A stretch of DNA of 64,000 nt from positions 1,488,001 to 1,552,000 of the forward strand of contig NZ_CP060707.1 of assembly GCF_003048675.2 (NCBI RefSeq), written 5' to 3'. This document shows, piece by piece, positions 46,438-54,216 of this stretch. Origin of the DNA: Campylobacter concisus. Lineage in GTDB: Bacteria; Campylobacterota; Campylobacteria; Campylobacterales; Campylobacteraceae. How positions within the stretch are numbered: position 1 is the stretch's first letter; every line of letters begins with the position of its first letter. The position numbers were made by a program, and so were the translations under genes. Under the pieces are notes generated by a model. That model was not told the origin of the DNA, did no database searches, and saw only the letters and a list, made by a program, of their open reading frames with translations.

Positions 46438-47769
46438 TTATGAGATCTCCCTTATTAACACCACCAGAACTAAAAGTGGAGCCACAAATCTAATTAAAAA
46501 ATACCAAATTTTAAATATAACCTTGCCCATATAAGGCACAAATAGCTCTTTTAAAAGCTCAAATTTCATAAAGTAGCCAACAAAGATAGCAAACAAGATG
46601 CCACCAAGTGGGAGCATGATGTTTGAGCTGAGATAATCAAGCAGGTCAAAAAAGCTCTTACCAAAAAATGTAAGCGCATCTTTAAATTCGCTTGTGCCAC
46701 TTAATGCACATAAAATTCCTAAAATATAAACCACGCAAGCAACGATAAAGATCGATTTGTTTCTACTAAAATTTAGACTCTTGCTTAAGAAAAATATAAA
46801 TGGCTCAACCATCGATATAACCGAGGTAATGCCAGCAAAAAATAGTGATATAAAAAATGTAAATGCCAAGAAATTTCCAAGCAATCCAAGCTTAGCAAAT
46901 AGCGTCGGTAGCGAGATGAAAGCAAGCCCTGCGCCTTTTGATGGCTCTGAGCCAAACTCAAATGTAAATGTAAAGACGATAAGGCCGATGATGACGCTTA
47001 TTATGATATTTGCAAAGACTACATAGAGCGATGAGGTAAATAAATTTGTATCATCGCTTAGACTTGATGAGTAGGTAAGGATGCAGCCGATACCAACGCA
47101 CATCGTAAAAAAAGCAAGTCCAAGAGCGTTTAAAACGGCTGCTTGATCTATCTTTGAAAAGTCAGGCACTAGTAGAAATTTAGCCGCTTTATCAAAGCCC
47201 TCCATGCCAAAAGAGTAACCAAGCATAAGCAAAAGCAAGATAAAAAGAGCTGGTATGAGATAGACATTTATGCGCTCTATGCCGCTTTTTACGCCCTTTG
47301 TAAGGATGAAAAAGTAGGCAAAAAATGCGATGCTAAAGTATAAAATTTGCTCGCCTATGCCATTTGAGGTGAAATTTACAAAAAGCGTCTCTGAGCTTGC
47401 CATATCTTTAGGTAGCTCACTAAGACTTAAAATGACGTATTTTAAAACCCAGCCAATGATGAGCGTATAAAAAGAAGCGATAAATAGCCCAGTCACCATG
47501 ATAATACCGGCAAATTTCCAAGAGCTTGCCCCTTTTGTAGCTAGGCTTTTAAACGCTCCAACCGTATCAAGGCGTGAAATTTTACCCATCGCCATCTCAG
47601 CAAAAAATATGCTAAGACCAACAGCAAAGGCAAAAAATAGATATATAAGGATAAATGCCGAACCGCCGTTACTGCCGACCATGTATGGAAATTTCCAAGC
47701 ATTACCAAGGCCGATAGCCGCTCCTATTATAGAAAGGATAAAGCCAATTTTACTAAATCTCTCTACCAT
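46438..47769 (-). CDS. Sodium-dependent NSS-family transporter, paralogue 2
   Basis: A 443-residue NSS transporter; helix 1 reads GAAIGLGNAWKFPYMVGSNGG. It starts with a TAATG overlap on the stop of paralogue 3 and ends one base before the start of paralogue 1. All three share the layout SKIGF..., KGVKSGIE and the EFGA/EFGSEPS loop, so they arose by duplication; divergence suggests different substrates. Confidence 0.85.
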   Translation of the reverse strand: MVERFSKIGFILSIIGAAIGLGNAWKFPYMVGSNGGSAFILIYLFFAFAVGLSIFFAEMAMGKISRLDTVGAFKSLATKGASSWKFAGIIMVTGLFIASFYTLIIGWVLKYVILSLSELPKDMASSETLFVNFTSNGIGEQILYFSIAFFAYFFILTKGVKSGIERINVYLIPALFILLLLMLGYSFGMEGFDKAAKFLLVPDFSKIDQAAVLNALGLAFFTMCVGIGCILTYSSSLSDDTNLFTSSLYVVFANIIISVIIGLIVFTFTFEFGSEPSKGAGLAFISLPTLFAKLGLLGNFLAFTFFISLFFAGITSVISMVEPFIFFLSKSLNFSRNKSIFIVACVVYILGILCALSGTSEFKDALTFFGKSFFDLLDYLSSNIMLPLGGILFAIFVGYFMKFELLKELFVPYMGKVIFKIWYFLIRFVAPLLVLVVLIREIS

Positions 47770-49115
47770 TATTTACCTGCCATCTGGTAGATCATTATCG
47801 CACAAATGGCAACTGGCACGACATACCTTAAGAAAAAGTACCAAATTTCAAAAAATGCTCTTCCCATAAAATCGCCAAAAAGCAGATACAAACTCTCTTT
47901 TTTAAGCTTATAGCCAACAAAAAAGCTAAATACGATAGCGCCTATTGGCATCATGATATTTGATGTGAGAAAGTCAAGCGCGTCAAAAAATGGCTTACCG
48001 CAAACACTAAAAGCACTTGATGTGTCTGAATAATATGAAAGTATGCAAAAGATGCCCAAGATATAAACAAAGACACCTATGTAAAGAAGCGCCATCTTTC
48101 TTGAAATTTCAAATTTCCTAACCAAATAATAAGCAAAAGGCTCGATCATCGAAACCGCGCTCGTAATGCCAGCAAACAATAACGATACGAAAAATGCGAC
48201 CGCCATAACGTTGCCAACGACGCCAAGCTTTGCAAAAAGCGTGACAAGCGAGATAAAGATAAGGCCTGGGCCACTTGCCGTGCTATCAGCCCCATAAGCA
48301 AATATAAAGGTAAATACGACAAGCCCCATCATAATGCCTATTAAGATGTTTATAAAGATGATAGAGAGCGTTGATTTTATTAAATTTGTCTTCTCAGGTA
48401 AATTTGCAGCGTATGTCGGTATGACGCCAACGCCCATAGATAGCGAGAAAAACGCAAGGCCTAGAGCCTGCAAGATAACATCTGGCGTGATCGCACTAAA
48501 ATTTGGCACAAATAAAAATTTAGCCGCCTTCACAAAGCCATCTCCCATGCTAAGCGCGTAAAAAAGCATACAAACTAGCAAGACAAAAAGGCTTGGCATC
48601 ATCCATATATTTAGCTTTTCTATGCCACTTTTTACGCCTTTTGAAACGGCAAAAAAGACCATCAAAAAGACTAGGCTAAAGCAAAGCACGGCACTGCTTA
48701 GATCATTTGATAAAAGCGTGTTAAACTGCTCGCCTGCAGCTTTTGTATCAGATAAAAGTGGCGAAAAACTAAGATAGATATACTTTAAAATCCAGCCAAT
48801 AACAACCATATAAAATGAAGCTATAAGTATCGCGCCGATCATGAAAAAGCCAGAGAGAGACCAAGCTTTTTTATTTTTTGGAGCGAGTTTGTAAAGAGAG
48901 CTTACGATGTCGCTTTCGCCAAGTTTGCCGATGCTAAGCTCCGCTAAAAACGCCACAAACGCGATAGCAAATGTAAGAAGCAAGTATAAAATTATAAATG
49001 CCGAACCGCCGTTATTTCCCACCATCGTAGGAAATTTCCAGGCATTGCCAAGACCCACAGCAGAACCAGCCATCGCAAGGACAAAGCCTATCTTTGAAAA
49101 TTTCTCGTTTATCAT
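47769..49115 (-). CDS. Sodium-dependent NSS-family transporter, paralogue 3
   Basis: A 448-residue NSS transporter, first gene of the five-gene operon; helix 1 reads GSAVGLGNAWKFPTMVGNNGG, with Thr where the other two paralogues have Tyr. That position lies in the substrate site region of helix 1, so its specificity may differ. It is divergent from atpE, with a 206-base spacer that should hold both promoters. Confidence 0.85.
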   Translation of the reverse strand: MINEKFSKIGFVLAMAGSAVGLGNAWKFPTMVGNNGGSAFIILYLLLTFAIAFVAFLAELSIGKLGESDIVSSLYKLAPKNKKAWSLSGFFMIGAILIASFYMVVIGWILKYIYLSFSPLLSDTKAAGEQFNTLLSNDLSSAVLCFSLVFLMVFFAVSKGVKSGIEKLNIWMMPSLFVLLVCMLFYALSMGDGFVKAAKFLFVPNFSAITPDVILQALGLAFFSLSMGVGVIPTYAANLPEKTNLIKSTLSIIFINILIGIMMGLVVFTFIFAYGADSTASGPGLIFISLVTLFAKLGVVGNVMAVAFFVSLLFAGITSAVSMIEPFAYYLVRKFEISRKMALLYIGVFVYILGIFCILSYYSDTSSAFSVCGKPFFDALDFLTSNIMMPIGAIVFSFFVGYKLKKESLYLLFGDFMGRAFFEIWYFFLRYVVPVAICAIMIYQMAGK

Positions 49116-49321
49116 TGAAAACCTAAGATTAAGAACAAATTAAATTCTTTCAAAGATAGCATAAAAAAACTTTCATTTTTCTAAGCCAAGAATTTTTTAT
49201 AGGCAATTTAAATTTTTAGTGTTTTTATTTGAAACAAAGTTTTGTTTTTGTAATATTACGGCTCATAAAGTTTAAGTAGGGGACGGATCCGAAAGAGCTT
49301 TAAAATTTTAAAGGAGCAACG

Positions 49322-49624
49322 ATGAAAAAGATCGTGTTTTTAATTCTTGGTCTTGCTGCATTCGCATTTGGCGCTGACGGCGAGATGATCAGATCATATT
49401 CAGTTATCGCTGGCGGTATCGGCCTTGGCCTTGCAGCTCTTGGCGGTGCTATAGGTATGGGTAACACAGCTGCTGCAACTATCAGTGGAACAGCTAGAAA
49501 CCCAGGTGTTGGTAGCAAACTTATGACTACAATGTTTATCGCTCTTGCGATGATCGAAGCACAAGTTATCTACGCACTTGTTATTACACTTATCGTTCTT
49601 TACGCAAACCCAATGCTTGGCTAA
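49322..49624 (+). CDS. atpE: ATP synthase F0 subunit c
   Basis: A 100-residue subunit c, two transmembrane helices. The polar loop is ARNPG and the ion-binding glutamate is in ALAMIEAQVIYAL (about residue 79). The usual c subunit has about 80 residues; here a hydrophobic, signal-like stretch of about 17 residues (MKKIVFLILGLAAFAFG) precedes the mature start, so processing is likely. The Na-type serine/threonine after the glutamate is replaced by alanine and glutamine, favouring protons as coupling ion. The gene stands apart from other atp genes. AAAGGAG precedes the ATG. Confidence 0.93.
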   Translation: MKKIVFLILGLAAFAFGADGEMIRSYSVIAGGIGLGLAALGGAIGMGNTAAATISGTARNPGVGSKLMTTMFIALAMIEAQVIYALVITLIVLYANPMLG

Positions 49625-49641
49625 GCGTAAAGCTTAAATTT

Positions 49642-49659
49642 AGCCCCTCTTTTGGGGCT
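49642..49659 (+). terminator. Rho-independent terminator after atpE
   Basis: AGCCCC-TCTTTT-GGGGCT, a 6-bp G+C-rich stem, followed by TTTTG. It lies 17 bases after the atpE stop and 12 before the tRNA gene. Confidence 0.8.
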
Positions 49660-49671
49660 TTTGTTCTTTCT

Positions 49672-49756
49672 GCGATCATGGTGGAATTGGTAGACACGCT
49701 ATCTTGAGGGGGTAGTGCCGCTAGGTGTGCGAGTTCGAGTCTCGCTGATCGCACCA
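49672..49756 (+). tRNA. tRNA-Leu (anticodon GAG)
   Basis: 85 bases with encoded CCA. Acceptor stem GCGATCA pairs with TGATCGC; the anticodon stem-loop is CTATC-TTGAGGG-GGTAG with anticodon GAG; a long variable arm as expected for leucine tRNA follows; the T arm contains GTTCGAGTC. It is transcribed between atpE and the VIT1 gene. Confidence 0.95.
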
Positions 49757-49816
49757 TCTTATCTCTCTTTTTAAATCAAAATCTTAAATTTCTAAGCTAT
49801 AAAAAAGGAAAATTTT

Positions 49817-50680
49817 ATGTTAGATAAAAAACGTGCCTTAAAACAATTACAAAACGAAGCAGACGATGTTGCTATATACTCACTTCTTGAAGCTAGCGAA
49901 AAAGTCGAAGAAAATAAAAAAATACTTCGCAAATTAATCACCGAAGAGAGGCGCCACTATGCTTTTTGTCAAAAGATAACTGGTGAAAGCAGAAGTGCAA
50001 ATTTATTCAAAGTCATCTTCTATACGATACTTGTTAAAATTTTTGGCACATCTTTTACTCTAAAATTTATGGAGTCACGCGAAGAAAATGCAGAGAAATT
50101 TTATCTTGACATCGTAGATGAATATCCTGAAGCTCGTGATATTTACGAAGAGGAGATGAACCACGAAAATAGTCTAATCTCCATGTTAAAAGACACAAAA
50201 CTCGTAAATGCTGGTGGCATCGTGCTTGGTATGAATGATGCTTTAGTTGAGCTAACAGGCACACTTAGCGGCATCGCGCTTGCCTTTTCAAATACAAAAT
50301 CAGTTGGCGCAACAGGCCTTATCATGGGCGTGGCAGCTGCACTCTCTATGGCTGGCTCAGCATATCTCGAGTCAAAAGAAAATCCAAGCGACGAGATCAA
50401 ACCGCTTACCTACTCACTCTACACAGGCGGTTCATACATTATAACAACGGCATTTTTGATACTTCCATTTTTTATTTTTTCAAGCAGTCTTTACGCCGTC
50501 TTGTCGATGTTTTTCTTTGCTTTAGTTGCCATCATCACTTACAACTTTTATATAAGTGTGGCAAAGGAGCTTAAATTTTTACCAAGAGTGATTGAGATGT
50601 GCGTGATAACTTTTGGTGTTGCGATCATTTCTTTTGGCATCGGCTTTTTAGTCAAACACTATTTTGGACTTGATGTCTAA
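49817..50680 (+). CDS. Ferritin-like/VIT1 fusion membrane protein (iron or manganese transport, MbfA-like)
   Basis: A 287-residue protein. Residues 1-125 form a helical rubrerythrin/ferritin-like domain with two E-x2-H type metal motifs (EERRHY near 43-48 and EEEMNHE near 111-117). Residues 130-287 are a VIT1/CCC1 domain with five predicted membrane helices, beginning GIVLGMNDALVELTGTLSG, the family signature. The fusion resembles MbfA, an iron exporter; VIT1 members also move Mn(II). It should lower cytosolic iron or manganese. It lies just after a tRNA gene. Confidence 0.85.
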   Translation: MLDKKRALKQLQNEADDVAIYSLLEASEKVEENKKILRKLITEERRHYAFCQKITGESRSANLFKVIFYTILVKIFGTSFTLKFMESREENAEKFYLDIVDEYPEARDIYEEEMNHENSLISMLKDTKLVNAGGIVLGMNDALVELTGTLSGIALAFSNTKSVGATGLIMGVAAALSMAGSAYLESKENPSDEIKPLTYSLYTGGSYIITTAFLILPFFIFSSSLYAVLSMFFFALVAIITYNFYISVAKELKFLPRVIEMCVITFGVAIISFGIGFLVKHYFGLDV

Positions 50681-50681
50681 C

Positions 50682-51737
50682 CTAAATTTCATACCAAGTG
50701 TAACTATCGTCCCCAAAATTCCCACTAAAAAGTGGTTTTAAATTTAGATCAAGCCTTAAATTTTCACCAATTTTGAAATTTGAGCTTTGATAGATAAGTA
50801 GCCATTTTACATTTGCTAGCTTGCCCTCTTTTGCAAGTTTTAAAAACTCGCCAGCTCCTTCAAACATGCAAAGTCCTTTTAGATCAAGCTCTTTTTGAAT
50901 GCTAACTTTGCGATCTGGCACGCTAAAAAGTGGCAATGTTTCATCAAATTTATCGCTTCTTGAGTAGATTATGACATCTGGGTTTTTGCCATTTTTTATA
51001 AGTCTGGTATCGAGCCTTGGTCGGTCTGTCCGCACTGTGTTACCACCGATCACCAACGTATCTATGACGCTTCTTAGTTTATGCACATGCGTGCGGCTAA
51101 GCTCATTTGTGATGATGCCCCCACTTGCCACGCCGTTTTTACTAATGGCGATTTTTAAAAAGCTAAATCCACCATTTTGATATGCCAAAAATGGCTCAAG
51201 CAGCTTATCGCAGCGCTCTTTTAAAACGCCAAATTTAACATTCACTCCCGCACTCTGAAGCAAATTAGCGCCACCACTTGCTATTTTATTTTCATCGTGG
51301 CTGCCAATTATGACCTCGCTAAAGCCAAGCTCTTTTAGCAAATTTGCACAAGGTGGCGTTTTGCCATGGTGCGAGCAAGGCTCAAGAGTGACATAAGCTT
51401 TTGCATCTTTTAGTAAATTTGAGTGATTATTTAGTATAAATTCATAGGTAAATTTTGGCTCTAAAAGGCCAAATTCACCCTCTTTTATCTTAGAGCCAAA
51501 ATTAGTATTATATGCCTTTATAAAATCATCTTTAAATTTTTCACTTTTTTTGCAAAGCGCAAAGAGTATCGCTGTTGGCTCAGCGTGTAAATACCCAGCC
51601 TTTTCATGGGCTTTGCAAGATAAAATTTTCCCATTTTCATCAAGGATAAGGCATCCAACGGCTGGATTTGGATAGGTCAGGATCTGAAATTTCCAAGCCT
51701 CACTTAAAGCAAGATCCATGTAAAATTCGTCGTTCAT
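50682..51737 (-). CDS. ribD: Bifunctional riboflavin biosynthesis deaminase/reductase
   Basis: A 351-residue protein. The N-terminal deaminase domain has the zinc site HAEPTA and PCSHHGKTPPC; the usual spacing between them is enlarged by about 40 residues (roughly residues 60-105). The C-terminal reductase domain starts near VKFGVL and has GGNTVRTDRPRLDTRL. It catalyses the second and third steps of riboflavin synthesis. It converges with the VIT1 gene, one base apart, and lies downstream of fhs. Confidence 0.9.
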   Translation of the reverse strand: MNDEFYMDLALSEAWKFQILTYPNPAVGCLILDENGKILSCKAHEKAGYLHAEPTAILFALCKKSEKFKDDFIKAYNTNFGSKIKEGEFGLLEPKFTYEFILNNHSNLLKDAKAYVTLEPCSHHGKTPPCANLLKELGFSEVIIGSHDENKIASGGANLLQSAGVNVKFGVLKERCDKLLEPFLAYQNGGFSFLKIAISKNGVASGGIITNELSRTHVHKLRSVIDTLVIGGNTVRTDRPRLDTRLIKNGKNPDVIIYSRSDKFDETLPLFSVPDRKVSIQKELDLKGLCMFEGAGEFLKLAKEGKLANVKWLLIYQSSNFKIGENLRLDLNLKPLFSGNFGDDSYTWYEI

Positions 51738-51754
51738 CCATGCCCTTTAAATTT

Positions 51755-51782
51755 AAACACACCAGCGTTTGCCAGTGTGTTT
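51755..51782 (-). terminator. Terminator of fhs operon
   Basis: A 12-bp stem with two G-U pairs read on the minus strand (AAACACACTGGC with GCTGGTGTGTTT, loop AAAC), nine bases after the fhs stop codon, followed by AAATTT. Because ribD begins 17 bases on, it may only partly stop transcription. Confidence 0.6.
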
Positions 51783-51790
51783 TCATAAAT

Positions 51791-53440
51791 TTACGACAAG
51801 CCGTCAATCTTACCCTCTGCGTCTATCTTCATATTGACCGCAGCTGGCACTTTTGGAAGTCCAGGCATTAGCATGATCTTACCGCAAACAGCGACGATAA
51901 AGCCGGCTCCCGTTCTAATGTCAAGGTCTTTTACGCTAAATGTAAAGCCCTTTGCTCTGCCCAAAAGCTTCGCATCGTCGCTAAATGAGTACTGTGTTTT
52001 TGCGATACAAACTGGCAAATGGCTCAAATTTAGCTCTTTTATCATCTCGATCTTTTTAAGAGCAGCCTCTTCAAAGACCACCTCGCTAGCTCCATAAATT
52101 TCCTTAGCGACCTTTTCTATTTTGGTTTTTGTATCATCGCTCATCTCGTAGGTGAAATTTATCTTGCTTGGCTTATCGCACGCCTTTAAAACTAGCTGGG
52201 CAAGCTCAAGCGCACCTTTGCCACCTTTTACAAAATTCTCGCAAACTGCTACTTCTACGCCAAGCTTTTGGCAGTACTCTTTTACAAAATTTATCTCTTC
52301 ATCAGTGTCAAAGCCAAATTTATTAAGCGCTACAACCACGTTTTGACCAAATTTGACTTTTAAATTTTCGATGTGTCCGCCAAGGTTTTCGATACCTTTT
52401 TTAAGGGCATTCATATCTGGTTTTGTGATCTCATCTTTATTTGCTTCGCCGTTATATTTTAGCGATCTAATCGTACTTACAAGCACCACAGCTCTTGGTT
52501 TGATCTCAGCAACCCTGCACTTTATATCTAAAAATTTCTCCGCGCCAAGCTCCGAGCCAAAGCCAGCTTCAGTGATGACGTAGTCAGCTAAATTTAGAGC
52601 TGTTTTTGTTGCGATGACGGAGTTGCAGCCGTGTGCGATGTTTGCAAATGGGCCACCATGCACGAGCGTAGGTGTGTGCTCAAGTGTTTGAAATAAATTT
52701 GGCTTGATCGCATCTTTTAAAAGTATGCAAACAGCGTCCTCGCAGCCTAGATCACGCACGTAGATAGGCTTTTTATCGCTATCATAGGCGACCATGATGT
52801 TTGCCACGCGCTCTTTTAGATCAGAAAGGCTTGTTGCTAGACAAAGCACAGCCATGATCTCGCTTGCAGCGGTGATGTTAAAGCCATCTTCTCTTGGCAC
52901 GCCATCAGTCCTGCCGCCCTGACCAACGGTGACAAATCTTAGCGCGCGGTCGTTCATATCCATACAGCGCTTCCATAAAATTTTCTCTATTTTTAGTGGG
53001 TTTTCTTGATAGAGGCTATTATCTATCATCGCTGAAATGAGGTTATTTGCCGATGTTATCGCGTGAAAATCGCCAGTGAAGTGTAAATTTAGATCCTCCA
53101 TCGGCGCAAGCTGTGAGTAGCCGCCACCTGCTGCTCCACCCTTTATGCCAAAAACTGGTCCAAGAGATGGCTCGCGAAGTGCTAGGCAGACCTTTTTATT
53201 AAGTAAATTTAGTGCGTCGGCTAGACCTATTGACATAGTCGTTTTGCCCTCGCCATATGGGGTTGGATTAGTCGCGGTGACTAAGATGAGTTTTGAGTTT
53301 GATGACTCAAGCCTAGGGGAAATTTTAGCCTTAAATTTGCCGTAAAGCTCAAGCTCATCTTCGTTTAAGCCTAGTTTTGCGGCAACCTTACTGATGTGTT
53401 CAAGTTTCGTTTGGTGAGTTATCTCGATGTCGCTTAGCAT
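51791..53440 (-). CDS. fhs: Formate-tetrahydrofolate ligase
   Basis: A 549-residue enzyme that makes 10-formyl-THF from formate, THF and ATP. The ATP site is TPYGEGKTTMSIGLADAL, and EPSLGPVFGIKGGAAGGGYSQ and the C-terminal GAGFIVA signatures are present. Expected length about 555. It lies one base after rimP. Use of formate fits with a formate-oxidising epsilonproteobacterium. Confidence 0.95.
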   Translation of the reverse strand: MLSDIEITHQTKLEHISKVAAKLGLNEDELELYGKFKAKISPRLESSNSKLILVTATNPTPYGEGKTTMSIGLADALNLLNKKVCLALREPSLGPVFGIKGGAAGGGYSQLAPMEDLNLHFTGDFHAITSANNLISAMIDNSLYQENPLKIEKILWKRCMDMNDRALRFVTVGQGGRTDGVPREDGFNITAASEIMAVLCLATSLSDLKERVANIMVAYDSDKKPIYVRDLGCEDAVCILLKDAIKPNLFQTLEHTPTLVHGGPFANIAHGCNSVIATKTALNLADYVITEAGFGSELGAEKFLDIKCRVAEIKPRAVVLVSTIRSLKYNGEANKDEITKPDMNALKKGIENLGGHIENLKVKFGQNVVVALNKFGFDTDEEINFVKEYCQKLGVEVAVCENFVKGGKGALELAQLVLKACDKPSKINFTYEMSDDTKTKIEKVAKEIYGASEVVFEEAALKKIEMIKELNLSHLPVCIAKTQYSFSDDAKLLGRAKGFTFSVKDLDIRTGAGFIVAVCGKIMLMPGLPKVPAAVNMKIDAEGKIDGLS

Positions 53441-53441
53441 T

Positions 53442-53858
53442 TTACCACTCCAAATATGTTTTTGCTTTTTTTATCTCACTGATATTGATCTCAAAAATTC
53501 CCTCTTCGTTTTCTACTGCGACGCTCTCTTCGTCCGCTTTTACAAGCCTTCCTGCAAATTTCTCAGCCTCGGTTTGAACTTTAACTAGCTCACCAACGCT
53601 CGATTTAAAATGAGATGGCTTGCTAAGCTTTCTCTCAAGGCCAGGCGAGCTAACCTCAAGGTTATAATCCCCGCTAACTGGCGGTGTCACGTCAAAGATA
53701 GGCGAGAGTAGACGGCTCACTTTTTCGCAGTCATCAAGGCTTACTCCGCCATTTTTTGTGATATAAACTCTAAAAATAGCCCTGCCATTTTCATTTGCAA
53801 TCTCGCTGTCGTAAAGCTCTACACCGCATTCGCGTACTAATTTGTCTAAATTATCCAT
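53442..53858 (-). CDS. rimP: Ribosome maturation factor RimP
   Basis: A 138-residue 30S assembly factor. The family core GGVSLDDCEKVSRLLSP and the LEVSSPGLERKL motif are intact. It overlaps rbfA by 8 bases and lies one base before fhs, as part of the infB operon. Confidence 0.93.
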   Translation of the reverse strand: MDNLDKLVRECGVELYDSEIANENGRAIFRVYITKNGGVSLDDCEKVSRLLSPIFDVTPPVSGDYNLEVSSPGLERKLSKPSHFKSSVGELVKVQTEAEKFAGRLVKADEESVAVENEEGIFEINISEIKKAKTYLEW

Positions 53859-54216
53859 TTTTGTTTAAATCCTTTGAAATTTTATCAAACAACTTATCCA
53901 TATGGTTTTGATACTCTAATCTATCGTCAAATTTAAAGTGAAAATTTGGACATCTATACCAGCCCTCAGCCGCCATGCAGTGGTTTTGCAAGTGCCTGCA
54001 AACGCGCTTTAAATGCCCCAAAATATACTCTTGCTCACGCTCGTCAAACATCATCTTGTCAAGATAGACAAAGGCGTCATATCTGCCCTTTTTGCACTCG
54101 ACGTCAGTGACGCAAAGACCTTTTAAAATGCTATCTTCAAGAGTGGCTAAAGCCTCTGGTATGAGCTCTTTTAGCACGCTCTCTGTTCTCATACGCTTTA
54201 TTTCGTTAGCGTTCAT
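53851..54216 (-). CDS. rbfA: Ribosome-binding factor A
   Basis: A 121-residue cold-shock 30S maturation factor. The start [21 protein letters not shown] and the KH-like fold pattern fit; the C-terminus [15 protein letters not shown] is the usual dimer-side helix. It overlaps infB by an ATGA and rimP by 8 bases. Confidence 0.9.
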   Translation of the reverse strand: MNANEIKRMRTESVLKELIPEALATLEDSILKGLCVTDVECKKGRYDAFVYLDKMMFDEREQEYILGHLKRVCRHLQNHCMAAEGWYRCPNFHFKFDDRLEYQNHMDKLFDKISKDLNKNG

